Source: Amycolatopsis marina (GTDB lineage Bacteria; Actinomycetota; Actinomycetes; Mycobacteriales; Pseudonocardiaceae). From it: DNA of 64,000 nt. Position 1 is the first letter of the stretch. Each line of letters starts with the position of its first letter. The stretch is taken from NCBI RefSeq assembly GCF_900111885.1, contig NZ_FOKG01000003.1, positions 62,001 to 126,000 on the forward strand. The letters run 5' to 3'. The position numbers and the translations under genes are program-made. Positions 1 through 7,804 of this stretch are shown here, one piece after another. Under the pieces are notes generated by a model that saw nothing but the letters and a program-made list of their open reading frames with translations, was not told the DNA's origin and did not search any database.

Positions 1-27
1 GGCACTTCCGGCGGCCGAGTTCGCAGT

Positions 28-1197
28 TCAGGCGCTCCGGGCCGCCCGGTCGGACGCCAGCCACGCCTGCTGCAGCAGTGCCATGGACGGCGCGTGCGGG
101 GTGTGGGAGAGCCAGTTCGCCCGAAGTGCCTCCGGATCGACGAGCTCGGGATCGACTCCGCCGCCGGTCCAGCCGCGGGCGAACTCCCTGGCGTGTTCGG
201 TGAAGACCGCGTTGGTGAAGACCGCCTTGGTGCCACGCTCGAACACCGCCTGGGGCAACAGGTCGTCGAACAGGTGACGCATCGTGGCGGTCCGGCCGCT
301 CCAGCCCCAGAACCCCGCCGCCGTGGCCACCGAGACGACCAGCTCGGGCTCCGCGAACATCTGGACGTACTCGACGTCGATCTCGGCTCCCAGCACCCGG
401 ATCGATTCGTAGGACCGCCTCGCGCACCGCCTGATGGTGAACTGCCAGGCGTTCCTGCCCGCGTGCAGCGCGTACGCGGCGGCATCGGCGGCATCCCTGC
501 GCGCCAGCAGCGCCTCGACCGGCGCACGCAGCCACGGACGCCGGTAGCGCTGCCGCAGCGCCGTGTGCGAGCGCGTCCGCGCCGGCGCCAATGCCCGCAC
601 GACGTCCTGGTAGACCCCCGGGCGCACGCGGCCTCGCGCCTTGATCGACTTGGTCAGCGGGGTGATGCGCTTGAGCCCGAAGAGTTCGTCACCGCCCTCC
701 CCGGTCAGCAGCACGCCGCCCCGCGCGAGGTCCATCATCCGCCAGGTCGGGGCGAAGTTCGGCGACCACACGATGCCGTGCCTGCGCAGCAACGGCGCGG
801 CGATCGGCCCGATGGGATCGTGTTCGTCGTGCACGGTCAGCGTGACGCGCTCGGCGATCCCGAGGTGGTCCAGCACTGCGTGCTGCCACTCGGCCTCGTT
901 CGACTTCGGCGCGTCCGGATAGGTCAGCGTGACCGGAATCGGCAGGGGCAGCCCCTCCCGGCGGGCAGCCGCCACCGCGGCGGCCAGTACCACCGAGGAG
1001 TCCCGTCCGCCGGAGAACGCGACCAGGCACGGCGACCGCCGCAGATGCCGCACCAGGAGCCGGTCGAGCACGCGGCGAGGGCCGTCGCCAGCGGCGGAGG
1101 GGAACGGCACGTCGTCGTATCCGTTGACCCAGCCGCCCGCGATCTCCAACGGGTCCATTGCGTACACGCTCACGGGTTGCCTTTCCTGGTCCCGCAT
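28..1197 (-). CDS. Lasso peptide cyclase (asparagine synthetase-like)
   Basis: This enzyme activates the ring-forming acidic side chain of the lasso precursor as an acyl-AMP and closes the N-terminal macrolactam. From the ATG at 1197 it is 389 residues. The PP-loop ATP-binding motif SGGRDSS lies at about residues 62-68 and the TGEGGDELFG segment typical of asparagine-synthetase C domains at about 165-174. It is much shorter than typical lasso cyclases (500-650 residues) because the N-terminal glutaminase-like domain is absent, and the protein runs almost directly into the synthetase fold. The precursor gene lies 58 bp upstream on the same strand, so the two are probably co-transcribed. An ATG at 1158 (MDPLEI) is an alternative start; neither start has a strong Shine-Dalgarno sequence. 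Confidence 0.88.
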   Translation of the reverse strand: MRDQERQPVSVYAMDPLEIAGGWVNGYDDVPFPSAAGDGPRRVLDRLLVRHLRRSPCLVAFSGGRDSSVVLAAAVAAARREGLPLPIPVTLTYPDAPKSNEAEWQHAVLDHLGIAERVTLTVHDEHDPIGPIAAPLLRRHGIVWSPNFAPTWRMMDLARGGVLLTGEGGDELFGLKRITPLTKSIKARGRVRPGVYQDVVRALAPARTRSHTALRQRYRRPWLRAPVEALLARRDAADAAAYALHAGRNAWQFTIRRCARRSYESIRVLGAEIDVEYVQMFAEPELVVSVATAAGFWGWSGRTATMRHLFDDLLPQAVFERGTKAVFTNAVFTEHAREFARGWTGGGVDPELVDPEALRANWLSHTPHAPSMALLQQAWLASDRAARSA

Positions 1198-1255
1198 CCG
1201 TTCGGGCGGATATGCCCGCGGGGCCGTCGTCCATTTCCGGCCCCGCGGCACACCG

Positions 1256-1396
1256 TCAGGAGTAGTTGTCGTCGTCACCGAGAATGGGCAGGATCCAGGT
1301 GAGACTGTCGGCTTCCTTGCCGAACAAGTTCGCCTGAGTCAGCTCCGTGACCGATCCCAGCATGGAGATCTCCGGTGCCTCGTATGGCTTGCGCAT
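1256..1396 (-). CDS. Lasso peptide precursor, paeninodin-like, 46 residues
   Basis: This small gene has an excellent ribosome-binding site (GAGGAGGTGTAC before the ATG). The leader matches the consensus YxxPxLxxxGxxxxxT exactly: Tyr5, Pro8, Ile10, Gly14, Thr20. With Thr20 at position -2, the leader should be cut after Gln21, leaving a 25-residue core that begins ANLFGKEAD and ends GDDDNYS. The core N-terminus is Ala1, with acidic residues at core positions 7 (Glu) and 9 (Asp). An Ala1-Asp9 ring would match paeninodin; Ala1-Glu7 is the alternative. The tail of about 16 residues carries a Trp and several bulky aliphatics as possible steric plugs. The acidic C-terminus with terminal Ser is what a C-terminal serine kinase would modify, and such a kinase is encoded at 3677-4648. 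The cleavage point and ring are inferences from motif spacing. Confidence 0.88.
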   Translation of the reverse strand: MRKPYEAPEISMLGSVTELTQANLFGKEADSLTWILPILGDDDNYS

Positions 1397-1711
1397 GTAC
1401 ACCTCCTCACACGCATAGATCGGACAAGCTCGACCCTGAGACCGAAGGTGACTTCCCGTCACTTTCGGCCCCATTTTCGTAGAGAAAAAACACACGCGGG
1501 CGATCTGGCTGAGCACTGTTTCTTGTACAAGTCGGGTGATGCACAGTCGTTGGTTCATCTGCTGCTTGTGTCTCACCCGCATACGCCCGCCACGAGCCGG
1601 CCTCCGCAAGCTCCGGCCGCCTCCTGTCGGTCGCATTGTGCATAACCCTCACGGTAGTGGATTCGGGCATTCAGCCGATCTGTTACACCCGAACGCAATA
1701 TTTACCAGTCG
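1397..1711. promoter_or_regulatory. Divergent intergenic region between lasso precursor and exporter
   Basis: This 315-bp gap separates the leftward precursor/cyclase unit from the rightward exporter and should hold both promoters. An imperfect inverted repeat with 11-nt arms (CCGAAGGTGAC / GTCACTTTCGG, 5-nt loop, one G-T pair) lies at 1442-1468, in the likely 5' leader of the precursor mRNA. A 10-bp palindrome CTTGTACAAG is at 1522-1531. TGTGCATAAC at 1637-1646 recurs in the intergenic region at 7769-7778. I cannot place convincing -10/-35 boxes. No additional gene is visible. Confidence 0.45.
1442..1468. repeat. Inverted repeat upstream of lasso precursor
   Basis: Arms CCGAAGGTGAC (1442-1452) and GTCACTTTCGG (1458-1468) are separated by TTCCC. 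One mismatch is a wobble pair in RNA. It ends 46 bp upstream of the precursor ATG, so it could be an operator or a 5'-leader hairpin. No U-run follows on either strand. Confidence 0.5.
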
Positions 1712-3580
1712 GTGACGCAACCGGTATCCCAGTGCTCAGATCGGTTCCGTTTTTCCGGAAGTCAGCCTGAACGCGGCTACGCTGCAGCAGTGCATCCGGT
1801 CAGAATCCTGAAGTCAGCGACGGCGACGCCGCGACTGATCGTGGCCGCGGCCGGAGAGGTGGGCCGGGCCGACCGGGCAGGCGCCCTGGTCGCCTCGGTC
1901 TACCAGGTCATCGGGGCGGGATCGGCGCTCGGCGTGGTCGCGGCGGGCAAACTGACCTTCGACGCGCTGCTCACCCCGGAACAGGCCGCGCTCGGCCTGA
2001 CACCGTCGATTCTGCTGCTGGCTCTGATGACCGCACTGTCCGGTTCGATCGGTCCACTACAGACCCAGCAGCACCGGCTGCTCGGCGAACGTGTCTCCCA
2101 GCGCGTCTGGGACAGGGTGCTCGACACCACCGCGAGAGCGGACCTCGTCACCTACGAGTCGTCCGGCTTCGCGACCGCGCTCGAACGGGTCCAGCAGCAC
2201 GCGCTGACCCGGCCGTTCGCGGTCACCACGTCCCTGCTCGGCCTCTCCGGCAGCCTTCTCGGGGTCGGAGCCATGTCCGCCGTGCTGATCGGCGTCGAGC
2301 CCCTGCTGGTGCCGATCCTGCTCGCCGCGGGCCTGCCCGCGGTCCTGCTGTCCCGTTGGGCCAGCCGCACGGAGTTCTCGTTCGCGCACCGGCTCACCGG
2401 GCTGTTCCGGCGCCGCAACTACCTGCGGCAACTGCTGACGCAGCGACCGTTCGCCGCCGAACTGCGCGCCTTCGACTCCACCGGACCGTTGCGACGCAGG
2501 CACCAGGCAGGCAACGACGAGATCAACTCCGCGCTGCGCAAGCAGGTGCGCCGCAGGCAGCTGATCGCCACGCTGACCACCCTCGGCGTGGCGGCAGCCC
2601 TCACCGGTGCGCTGCTGGCCATCATCGAACTGGTCGAAAGGGGCCGGATCGGCCTCGCGGAGGCGGGCGCGGCCGCGATCGCCGTGCGCCTGCTCAGCGG
2701 CCAGCTGACCACCTTCTTCAGGTCGATCGGCGGGCTGCTCGAATCGGCGCCGTTCCTCGCCGACCTCGAGCGTTTCGTGGCCTCGGGCCCACCGGCTCCG
2801 CCGAAGGGGAACAAGCGTGCGCTCGCCGAGGGTGTGCGGCTGGACGGCGTCAGCTTCCGGTATCCGGGACAGGACCGCAGCGCGGTCGACTCGGTGGACA
2901 TCGAGATCCACGCAGGCGAGGTCGTCGCCCTGGTCGGCGAGAACGGATCGGGCAAGACCACGCTCGCCAAGATCGTGGCCGGGCTGTACGAGCCCGAGGA
3001 GGGCACCCGGCACTGGGACGGCTCCGCTGTGCCCGCCCCGGACGTGCGGGCCTCGACCACGGTCATCTTCCAGGACTTCGTCCGCTACCAGATGACCCTG
3101 CGCGAGAACATCGTCATCAGCGACGGTTCCCGGTCAGCGGACACCGAAGCCGAGAACGACCGAGCCGTCGAAGCGGCCAGGCAGGCGGGCGTACTCGGCG
3201 CGGCCCGGCGGCTGGCCGACGGCATGGACACCATGCTGGGCCGCGATCTGGACGAGGGGGTCGACCTCTCCGGTGGCCAGTGGCAGCGAGTCGCACTCGC
3301 CAGGGCGTTGTACCGGGACACCCCGCTGGTGGTGCTCGACGAGCCCGCGGCAGCGCTCGACCCGCGCGCCGAGCACGAGTTGTTCGCCGACGTCCGCGCC
3401 ACCCTCGGCGGCCGCGCTGCGCTGCTGATCTCGCACCGCTTCTCCAGCACCCGAATGGCCGACCGGATCTACGTGATGGACGACGGCCGGGTGGTGGAGT
3501 GCGGCACCCACGACGAGCTGATGGCCAGTGCGGGACAGTACGCGGAGTTGTACCGGCTCCAGTCGGCCGCCTACCGCTGA
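1712..3580 (+). CDS. Lasso peptide ABC exporter (fused permease-ATPase)
   Basis: This is a full half-transporter (622 residues) with an N-terminal ABC type-1 membrane domain and a C-terminal ATPase. Walker A GENGSGKTT starts near residue 409, the signature LSGGQWQR near 520, Walker B VVLDEP near 540, and the switch His in LLISHR near 573. As LanT/LasD-type exporters dimerise, it should pump the mature lasso peptide out of the cell and confer immunity. It lacks a C39 peptidase domain, consistent with leader removal by the B1/B2 pair. The GTG at 1712 is used here; a GTG at 1790 (VHPVRILKS) is also possible and neither has a good Shine-Dalgarno. It converges on the kinase gene at the first palindrome array. 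Confidence 0.88.
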   Translation: MTQPVSQCSDRFRFSGSQPERGYAAAVHPVRILKSATATPRLIVAAAGEVGRADRAGALVASVYQVIGAGSALGVVAAGKLTFDALLTPEQAALGLTPSILLLALMTALSGSIGPLQTQQHRLLGERVSQRVWDRVLDTTARADLVTYESSGFATALERVQQHALTRPFAVTTSLLGLSGSLLGVGAMSAVLIGVEPLLVPILLAAGLPAVLLSRWASRTEFSFAHRLTGLFRRRNYLRQLLTQRPFAAELRAFDSTGPLRRRHQAGNDEINSALRKQVRRRQLIATLTTLGVAAALTGALLAIIELVERGRIGLAEAGAAAIAVRLLSGQLTTFFRSIGGLLESAPFLADLERFVASGPPAPPKGNKRALAEGVRLDGVSFRYPGQDRSAVDSVDIEIHAGEVVALVGENGSGKTTLAKIVAGLYEPEEGTRHWDGSAVPAPDVRASTTVIFQDFVRYQMTLRENIVISDGSRSADTEAENDRAVEAARQAGVLGAARRLADGMDTMLGRDLDEGVDLSGGQWQRVALARALYRDTPLVVLDEPAAALDPRAEHELFADVRATLGGRAALLISHRFSSTRMADRIYVMDDGRVVECGTHDELMASAGQYAELYRLQSAAYR

Positions 3581-3591
3581 CCCGTCCCCCT

Positions 3592-3676
3592 CGCATTTTC
3601 CCGGGAAAGTGCGCGACATGGCGACCCCGTTCCCAGGTCAGCGCCACCCACCCTCGCACTTTCCCGGGAAAGTGCG
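3592..3676. repeat. Palindrome array 1 (two copies of CGCACTTTCCC dyad)
   Basis: Two copies of a 22-bp dyad-symmetric element occupy 3592-3613 and 3655-3676, 63 bp apart. The first differs from the perfect palindrome at one base (CGCAT for CGCAC), which leaves a G-U pair in plus-strand RNA. The array fills the whole 96-bp gap between the convergent exporter and kinase genes, beginning 12 bp after one stop codon and ending right at the other. No T-tract adjoins either copy. The same element occurs in three other junctions of this window. Confidence 0.93.
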
Positions 3677-4648
3677 CTACCTGCTCAGGGGTACGGCGGG
3701 TGAGCGCACGGCATCCAGCAATCCGGTGAGCACCTCCGGCCGGAACGGCGGCCCCCAGGGGATCACCGCCTCGGCGACGGGCACCCGCTCGACCAGATCC
3801 GCCAGTGCCTGGAACGAGTCGCCCATCGTCGCCGGATCGCGCCAGCCGAGCACCCTGGGGAACTGGCTCAACCGCAGCAGGGCCCGCGCCGGGCTCAGCC
3901 GGTGCACCCCGACCTCGACGGCCTCCCGGCTCGGCCGGGGCACCACGCACGCCGCCAGCGGCAACGGGCCGTCCGCGACAGCGGCAGGTCGCAGTGACAG
4001 CCGCCCGTCGGCGGTCGGGCGCGCGGCACCCGCCGGGGCGCTGTCGGCGAGTTCCCTGGCTGCCGCCCGCAGCCGATTCTCGGTGCTGCCCGGGTACACG
4101 CGAGCGGCCGCCGCGCCGATGACGTCGACGCGCAGTACGTCGTCGGCCACCAGCGCGCATCCCGTGCCGCACAACGCGGCGGCGAGAGTCGACTTGCCCA
4201 TTCCGGACGCCCCGACGAACGCCAGCGCGCGGCCGTCCAGCTGGACGGCGCTGGCGTGCAGCACCAGGTGGCCGCGCAGGGTGAGGTGCACGGCGAGCAG
4301 GGCACCCGCGGCCAGCACGGGCAGCAGGCCGCGGTCGGCAGCGGGGTCCCAGTGCGCGCTGACCCTGGCCAGCTCGTGATCGCCGACGAAGTCGCAGACG
4401 CCCGGATACCGCAGGATCGTGTGGTCGTCCCGCCGGACCAGGGTGTAGAAAACGGTGCCGTTCCGACGGTTCAGCGCGGCGAGCAACTCACCTTCGGGTC
4501 GTTCCTCCGGCACCGGCGCGTCCTCGCCGACGCGGAGCACGAAGTCCGGTCTCCCCGCGGGGGGTGGTGCCGGGGACAGCGGGAGTTCGGCTTCGCTACT
4601 GACGGCGAGGCCGTGCGCGCGGTAGTGGAACGCCATCGCGGCCGTCAC
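3677..4648 (-). CDS. HPr kinase-like lasso peptide serine kinase
   Basis: This 323-residue protein resembles the catalytic part of HPr kinase/phosphorylase. A P-loop GASGMGKST lies at 146-154, preceded by the family's LHASAV segment (His131) and followed by VADD at about 167-170. In paeninodin-type clusters such kinases (PadeK, ThcoK) phosphorylate the C-terminal Ser of the precursor; the precursor here ends in Ser, so that reaction is the natural prediction. The GTG start at 4648 overlaps the stop of the B2 gene (GTGA), showing translational coupling in a B1-B2-kinase operon. An ATG at 4636 is an alternative start. Confidence 0.85.
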   Translation of the reverse strand: MTAAMAFHYRAHGLAVSSEAELPLSPAPPPAGRPDFVLRVGEDAPVPEERPEGELLAALNRRNGTVFYTLVRRDDHTILRYPGVCDFVGDHELARVSAHWDPAADRGLLPVLAAGALLAVHLTLRGHLVLHASAVQLDGRALAFVGASGMGKSTLAAALCGTGCALVADDVLRVDVIGAAAARVYPGSTENRLRAAARELADSAPAGAARPTADGRLSLRPAAVADGPLPLAACVVPRPSREAVEVGVHRLSPARALLRLSQFPRVLGWRDPATMGDSFQALADLVERVPVAEAVIPWGPPFRPEVLTGLLDAVRSPAVPLSR

Positions 4649-5067
4649 CGGCGCGCCGAGCCCAGCGCCGCGTACGCCGAGGCCGCGGGATCGAGGGAGG
4701 CCCCGTCGATCTCCAGCCAGGAATGGGCCGAGAACTCACCGTTCGCGTCCCGCCGCACCCCGATACGCAACACGGGGCCGAGGTTGCGCAGCCGGTAGCC
4801 GATCAGCAGGCACCGGCGCAGGCAGGTGTCCCCCGCTGGCCAGCGCGACACGACGAAACACGCCACTCCGACGGTGGGGCGGGTCCTGCGCGGCAGCACC
4901 GCGTGCCGCGCGGCGGCCGGTGCCGCGCTCGTCAGGTCCCAGCCCACCCCCAGCCTGCGGCACGTCGTCGGCAGGTCACTGGTGCGCAGGCTGATCTCGA
5001 TCAACATCATCGCGGAAACGGCGAGGAGCAGCTCCAGGACGAGCCGGACGCGCCTGCGCGGTGTCAT
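4645..5067 (-). CDS. Lasso peptide leader protease (B2, transglutaminase-like)
   Basis: The 140-residue product matches the lasso B2 family, a papain/transglutaminase-like Cys protease that removes the leader. The triad candidates are Cys82 in GDTCLRRC, His115 in SAHSWLEI and Asp126 in SLDP, in the usual order and spacing. A hydrophobic stretch near the N-terminus (about residues 8-25) is probably the first helix. I chose the ATG at 5067, one base after the B1 stop codon, over an in-frame upstream start at 5088 that would overlap B1. Its own Shine-Dalgarno is weak, so it is likely coupled to B1 translation. Confidence 0.88.
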   Translation of the reverse strand: MTPRRRVRLVLELLLAVSAMMLIEISLRTSDLPTTCRRLGVGWDLTSAAPAAARHAVLPRRTRPTVGVACFVVSRWPAGDTCLRRCLLIGYRLRNLGPVLRIGVRRDANGEFSAHSWLEIDGASLDPAASAYAALGSARR

Positions 5068-5068
5068 G

Positions 5069-5320
5069 TCAGTGCAGGAGTTCGGCATCGCGAAGCCGGT
5101 CCAGGAAGAGCTCGATGTCCCGCCGGGCGACGGCCGGCTCGACCTCGTACTCCGCGATGATGGTTTCGACGAGTTCGTCGACGGAGGTGTCCTCGGCGAG
5201 CAGTTCGAACACCCTGGTGCCCACCCCGGTGATGGTGAAGTAGCGGGAGGTCGGCAGGTTGAGAATGATCGTTTCGTCCCCGATGGTGCGGGCGGAGACT
5301 TCGGCAGTTCGCAGGCGCAT
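5069..5320 (-). CDS. Lasso peptide leader-recognition protein (B1, PqqD-like RRE)
   Basis: This is an 83-residue PqqD-type RiPP recognition element. It shows the expected beta-strand N-terminus with ETIILNLPTSRYF, followed by helices rich in Leu/Glu (RVFELLAED, DELVETIIAEY, ARRDIELFLDRL). Such proteins bind the YxxP leader motif and deliver the precursor to the B2 protease. It is first in the leftward B1-B2-kinase operon. The gap to the divergent PAP2 gene (5321-5450) should contain the promoter. Confidence 0.88.
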   Translation of the reverse strand: MRLRTAEVSARTIGDETIILNLPTSRYFTITGVGTRVFELLAEDTSVDELVETIIAEYEVEPAVARRDIELFLDRLRDAELLH

Positions 5321-5450
5321 GGTCCGGTGTCCCTCTCTCTCCGCTGCTTGCCGGTGAATTCGCTGGTGAGCGCCCTCGTGTTACGCCGAACGGCCTTCTA
5401 CACCGAAACGAAACCAAGGCCTGCGCCGATTCCGGAGAGGTGAAGCTCTC

Positions 5451-6122
5451 GTGATCAGTCCTCCCGTCGACAGCCTGCCCGCATCGCCCGCCGTTCCGGC
5501 TCCGCTGCGCCTGCCGCTCGGCCTGCTGGCCACGCTCGCCGCACTGGCGATGCTCACCCTCGGCCTCTACTACTCCGGGCACAGCTCCCCCGGAGACCTC
5601 GACCGGACCCTCATGTCCGCGGCCGGTGAACCCGCGGAGCCAGCCCGGACGCTGGCGTTGTTCGTCGACTTCGGTGGCGAACCGGTCGGCGCGGTGATCC
5701 TGGTGACCGTCCTCGGCGTGCTCTGCCTCGCGCTGCGCCGCGTCCGGCTCGCCGTGCTCGCACTGGCCGGTCCGGCGTTGACGGTCATCGCGACCACCCT
5801 GCTCAAGCCGGTGTTCGGCCGCACCATCAACGGCGAGCACCTGTCCTACCCGAGCGGCCACACCGCCATGGCCGCCGCACTGGCGGTCGTCTTCCTGCTC
5901 CTGATCGTCCAGCTCTTCGAGATCTCCCGGATCCCGGGCACGGCACTGGTGCTCGCGGGCTCCGCGGTGGCGGGCGCGGAGATGGCGTGGTCGCAGGTCG
6001 CGCTGGGCGCGCACTACCCCACCGACACCATCGGCGGCTACTGCACCGCGCTCGCGGTCACCCCGCTGACGGCCCTGGCACTGGACCGCGTCGGTGTCAG
6101 CAGTCCGGCGCGCCGCCGGTGA
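5451..6122 (+). CDS. PAP2-family membrane phosphatase
   Basis: This 223-residue integral membrane protein has about six hydrophobic segments and the three PAP2 signature motifs: Lys119...Arg124 (KPVFGR), PSGH at 134-137, and SQVALGAHYPTD with His188 and Asp192. Members dephosphorylate lipid phosphates such as phosphatidic acid or undecaprenyl pyrophosphate. Given the glycan cluster nearby, lipid-carrier recycling is possible but unproven. The GTG start follows GGAGAGGTGAAG. Its 3' end overlaps the convergent beta-helix gene by 26 bp. Confidence 0.85.
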   Translation: MISPPVDSLPASPAVPAPLRLPLGLLATLAALAMLTLGLYYSGHSSPGDLDRTLMSAAGEPAEPARTLALFVDFGGEPVGAVILVTVLGVLCLALRRVRLAVLALAGPALTVIATTLLKPVFGRTINGEHLSYPSGHTAMAAALAVVFLLLIVQLFEISRIPGTALVLAGSAVAGAEMAWSQVALGAHYPTDTIGGYCTALAVTPLTALALDRVGVSSPARRR

Positions 6123-7590
6123 ACGAACTGCACGTGTCCTGACCGTAGGGCTCCGACCGCCACTGCTCGGGCGTCAGCGCCCGCGAGGTGTCGTGCGCCA
6201 GGAACCGCCATGGACCCGTGTAGGTGTTGCCGTGCCAGCGGTTGTCCTGGCCGAACGTGATCGCCTCGGCGACGCCGTGCCCGTGATAGGGCGACCAGTC
6301 GGGGTACGTGCCGTAGTTCGCCAGCACGGCCATCCGTCCACACAGGTCGCCGTCGCAGTCGACGCGGGCGGGGTCGAAACGGAACGTGTTGTCCCGGATG
6401 TCCACCCGCTGGGTCTTCCATCGGCAGTCGTCGTACAACGGGGCCGAGGCGATCCCGGGCCGCGTGCACGTCGCACGGGACTCCACCAGTTCCGTGCAGT
6501 AGCCGCTGGAGGTGTTGGCCGGGCTGTTGCAGAACCGGTCGGCGTTCTCCCACAGCGTGATGCCCGACCAGTTGTCCTCGAAGACGTTGCCGTGGATCTC
6601 GATCCGGTCGGTCCTGGCGGGCACCCGCGGCTCGCCGCCCGCTTCGGACAGGTACACCGTCCCCACCGGGAAGTTGTCGCCGCGCTCGGCGAACCTCGTG
6701 CCCTGCACCAGTGTGTTGCGACGGAAGGTGTTCTCCCGCAGGACGAGGTTGTAGCTGATCTCGTAGAAGACGGCCTCGGCCTCGTTGTCCTCGAAGAGGT
6801 TGCCCTCCACCAGGAAGTCGTTGTTGTTCGTGTCCGCCCACAGCCCGGCGCCGTGGTTGTGGTGGATCCAGTTGTCCCTGATGTCGGCGCCGTCGACGGC
6901 CCAGAATTTCATCGCACCGCTGCAGCCGCAGCCGGGCACCTTGGTCTCCCAGTCATCTGTGTTGTTGCCCGAGATCTCGTTGGCCTCGACGACCAGATCC
7001 GTGATGGTGTCGCCCTCCTGGTAGGCGTTGATGCCGTACTGACCGTTCTCCCGCAGGCAGTTGTGCCGGATCACCTGCCGAGCCCCCGCCATCAGTGCCG
7101 CGCCCCGGTTGTGCTGGATGGTGCTGTTCCGGATCACCCAGCCGTCGCCGGAGTCGTGATTGACCACGCCCTGGTCCTGTGGTGCGACGAACCCCTGGAT
7201 GGTGAGGCCGTCGATGACCACGTTCTCCGCGCGCTGGGTGAACGCGAACCGGTTGAGCCCGCGGCCGTCCAGCACCGCACCGGGTGCGCCGAGGTAGACG
7301 TTGCCGTCCTTCGGGATCACCTGGCCGAACTCGTCGTCGCCGAGGGTGTGCGTTCCGGGTGCGAGCCAGAACGTGGTTCCCGCCGGGCCGGCCGCGGTCT
7401 TGGCGTGCAGGTCGTTGTCCACCTCCGGCCGGACGGTCACAGCACCGGCGGGCGGGGTGCTGTGGTTCGCCGGCTGGTTGTCACAGGGAGCCGTGGGGCC
7501 GGGGCCGTCCGCCACGGCCGCAGGAGGCGAGACCAGTACCGTCTGCACCACGCACAGGGCGACGAGGACGGCAGCACATCTTCTGACCAT
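6097..7590 (-). CDS. Secreted right-handed beta-helix protein
   Basis: The 497-residue product begins with a signal peptide (MVRRCAAVLVALCVV then AVADG) and continues as repeated parallel beta-helix rungs rich in Asn, Gly and Ile/Val, for example IRNSTIQHNRG and IRDNWIHHNHGAGLW. This fold is common in pectate-lyase-like and carbohydrate-binding proteins. Eight or more Cys in the C-terminal half suggest disulfides outside the cell. I see no diagnostic catalytic set, so the substrate is unknown; polysaccharide binding or cleavage fits the adjacent glycan cluster. The ATG at 7590 gives the best signal peptide; one three codons upstream (7599) is also possible. Confidence 0.75.
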   Translation of the reverse strand: MVRRCAAVLVALCVVQTVLVSPPAAVADGPGPTAPCDNQPANHSTPPAGAVTVRPEVDNDLHAKTAAGPAGTTFWLAPGTHTLGDDEFGQVIPKDGNVYLGAPGAVLDGRGLNRFAFTQRAENVVIDGLTIQGFVAPQDQGVVNHDSGDGWVIRNSTIQHNRGAALMAGARQVIRHNCLRENGQYGINAYQEGDTITDLVVEANEISGNNTDDWETKVPGCGCSGAMKFWAVDGADIRDNWIHHNHGAGLWADTNNNDFLVEGNLFEDNEAEAVFYEISYNLVLRENTFRRNTLVQGTRFAERGDNFPVGTVYLSEAGGEPRVPARTDRIEIHGNVFEDNWSGITLWENADRFCNSPANTSSGYCTELVESRATCTRPGIASAPLYDDCRWKTQRVDIRDNTFRFDPARVDCDGDLCGRMAVLANYGTYPDWSPYHGHGVAEAITFGQDNRWHGNTYTGPWRFLAHDTSRALTPEQWRSEPYGQDTCSSFTGGAPDC

Positions 7591-7671
7591 TCTGGACAAT
7601 CTACGCAGGTTCGCTCTGCGTGGACGTCACCCGAAAGCGTTGACCAGGAGGGCTATGCACAACTCGGTTGA

Positions 7672-7687
7672 CGGGGGTCGCCCCCCG
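7672..7687. terminator. GC-rich hairpin downstream of glycan operon
   Basis: A perfect 6-bp stem CGGGGG/CCCCCG with a 4-nt loop lies in the 214-bp gap between the leftward glycan operon (ends 7805) and the leftward beta-helix gene (starts 7590). It is strong enough to act as a terminator of the I-shaped (U-less) actinobacterial type. The rest of the gap holds TATGCACA at about 7654 and TGTGCATAAC at 7769-7778, possible regulatory half-sites. No gene is seen in the gap. Confidence 0.4.
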
Positions 7688-7804
7688 CTCCGGCAATCTT
7701 CTTCCACCGACATGGGGCGCTCGCGGCGACCGAGTGCAGGTGACACGCACGGCAGGCGCACCTACGTGTGTGCATAACACTCCTTCGCCCCAAGTCAGGA
7801 GATG

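Noticed and set aside
1397..1711. A second lasso precursor in the divergent region
   Set aside because: No short frame with a YxxP leader motif or a Shine-Dalgarno was found on either strand.
3592..3676. Ordinary rho-independent terminators
   Set aside because: No T-tract follows any copy, the palindrome leaves only a CCGG loop, and multiple helically phased copies are not needed for termination. A U-less terminator role is not excluded.
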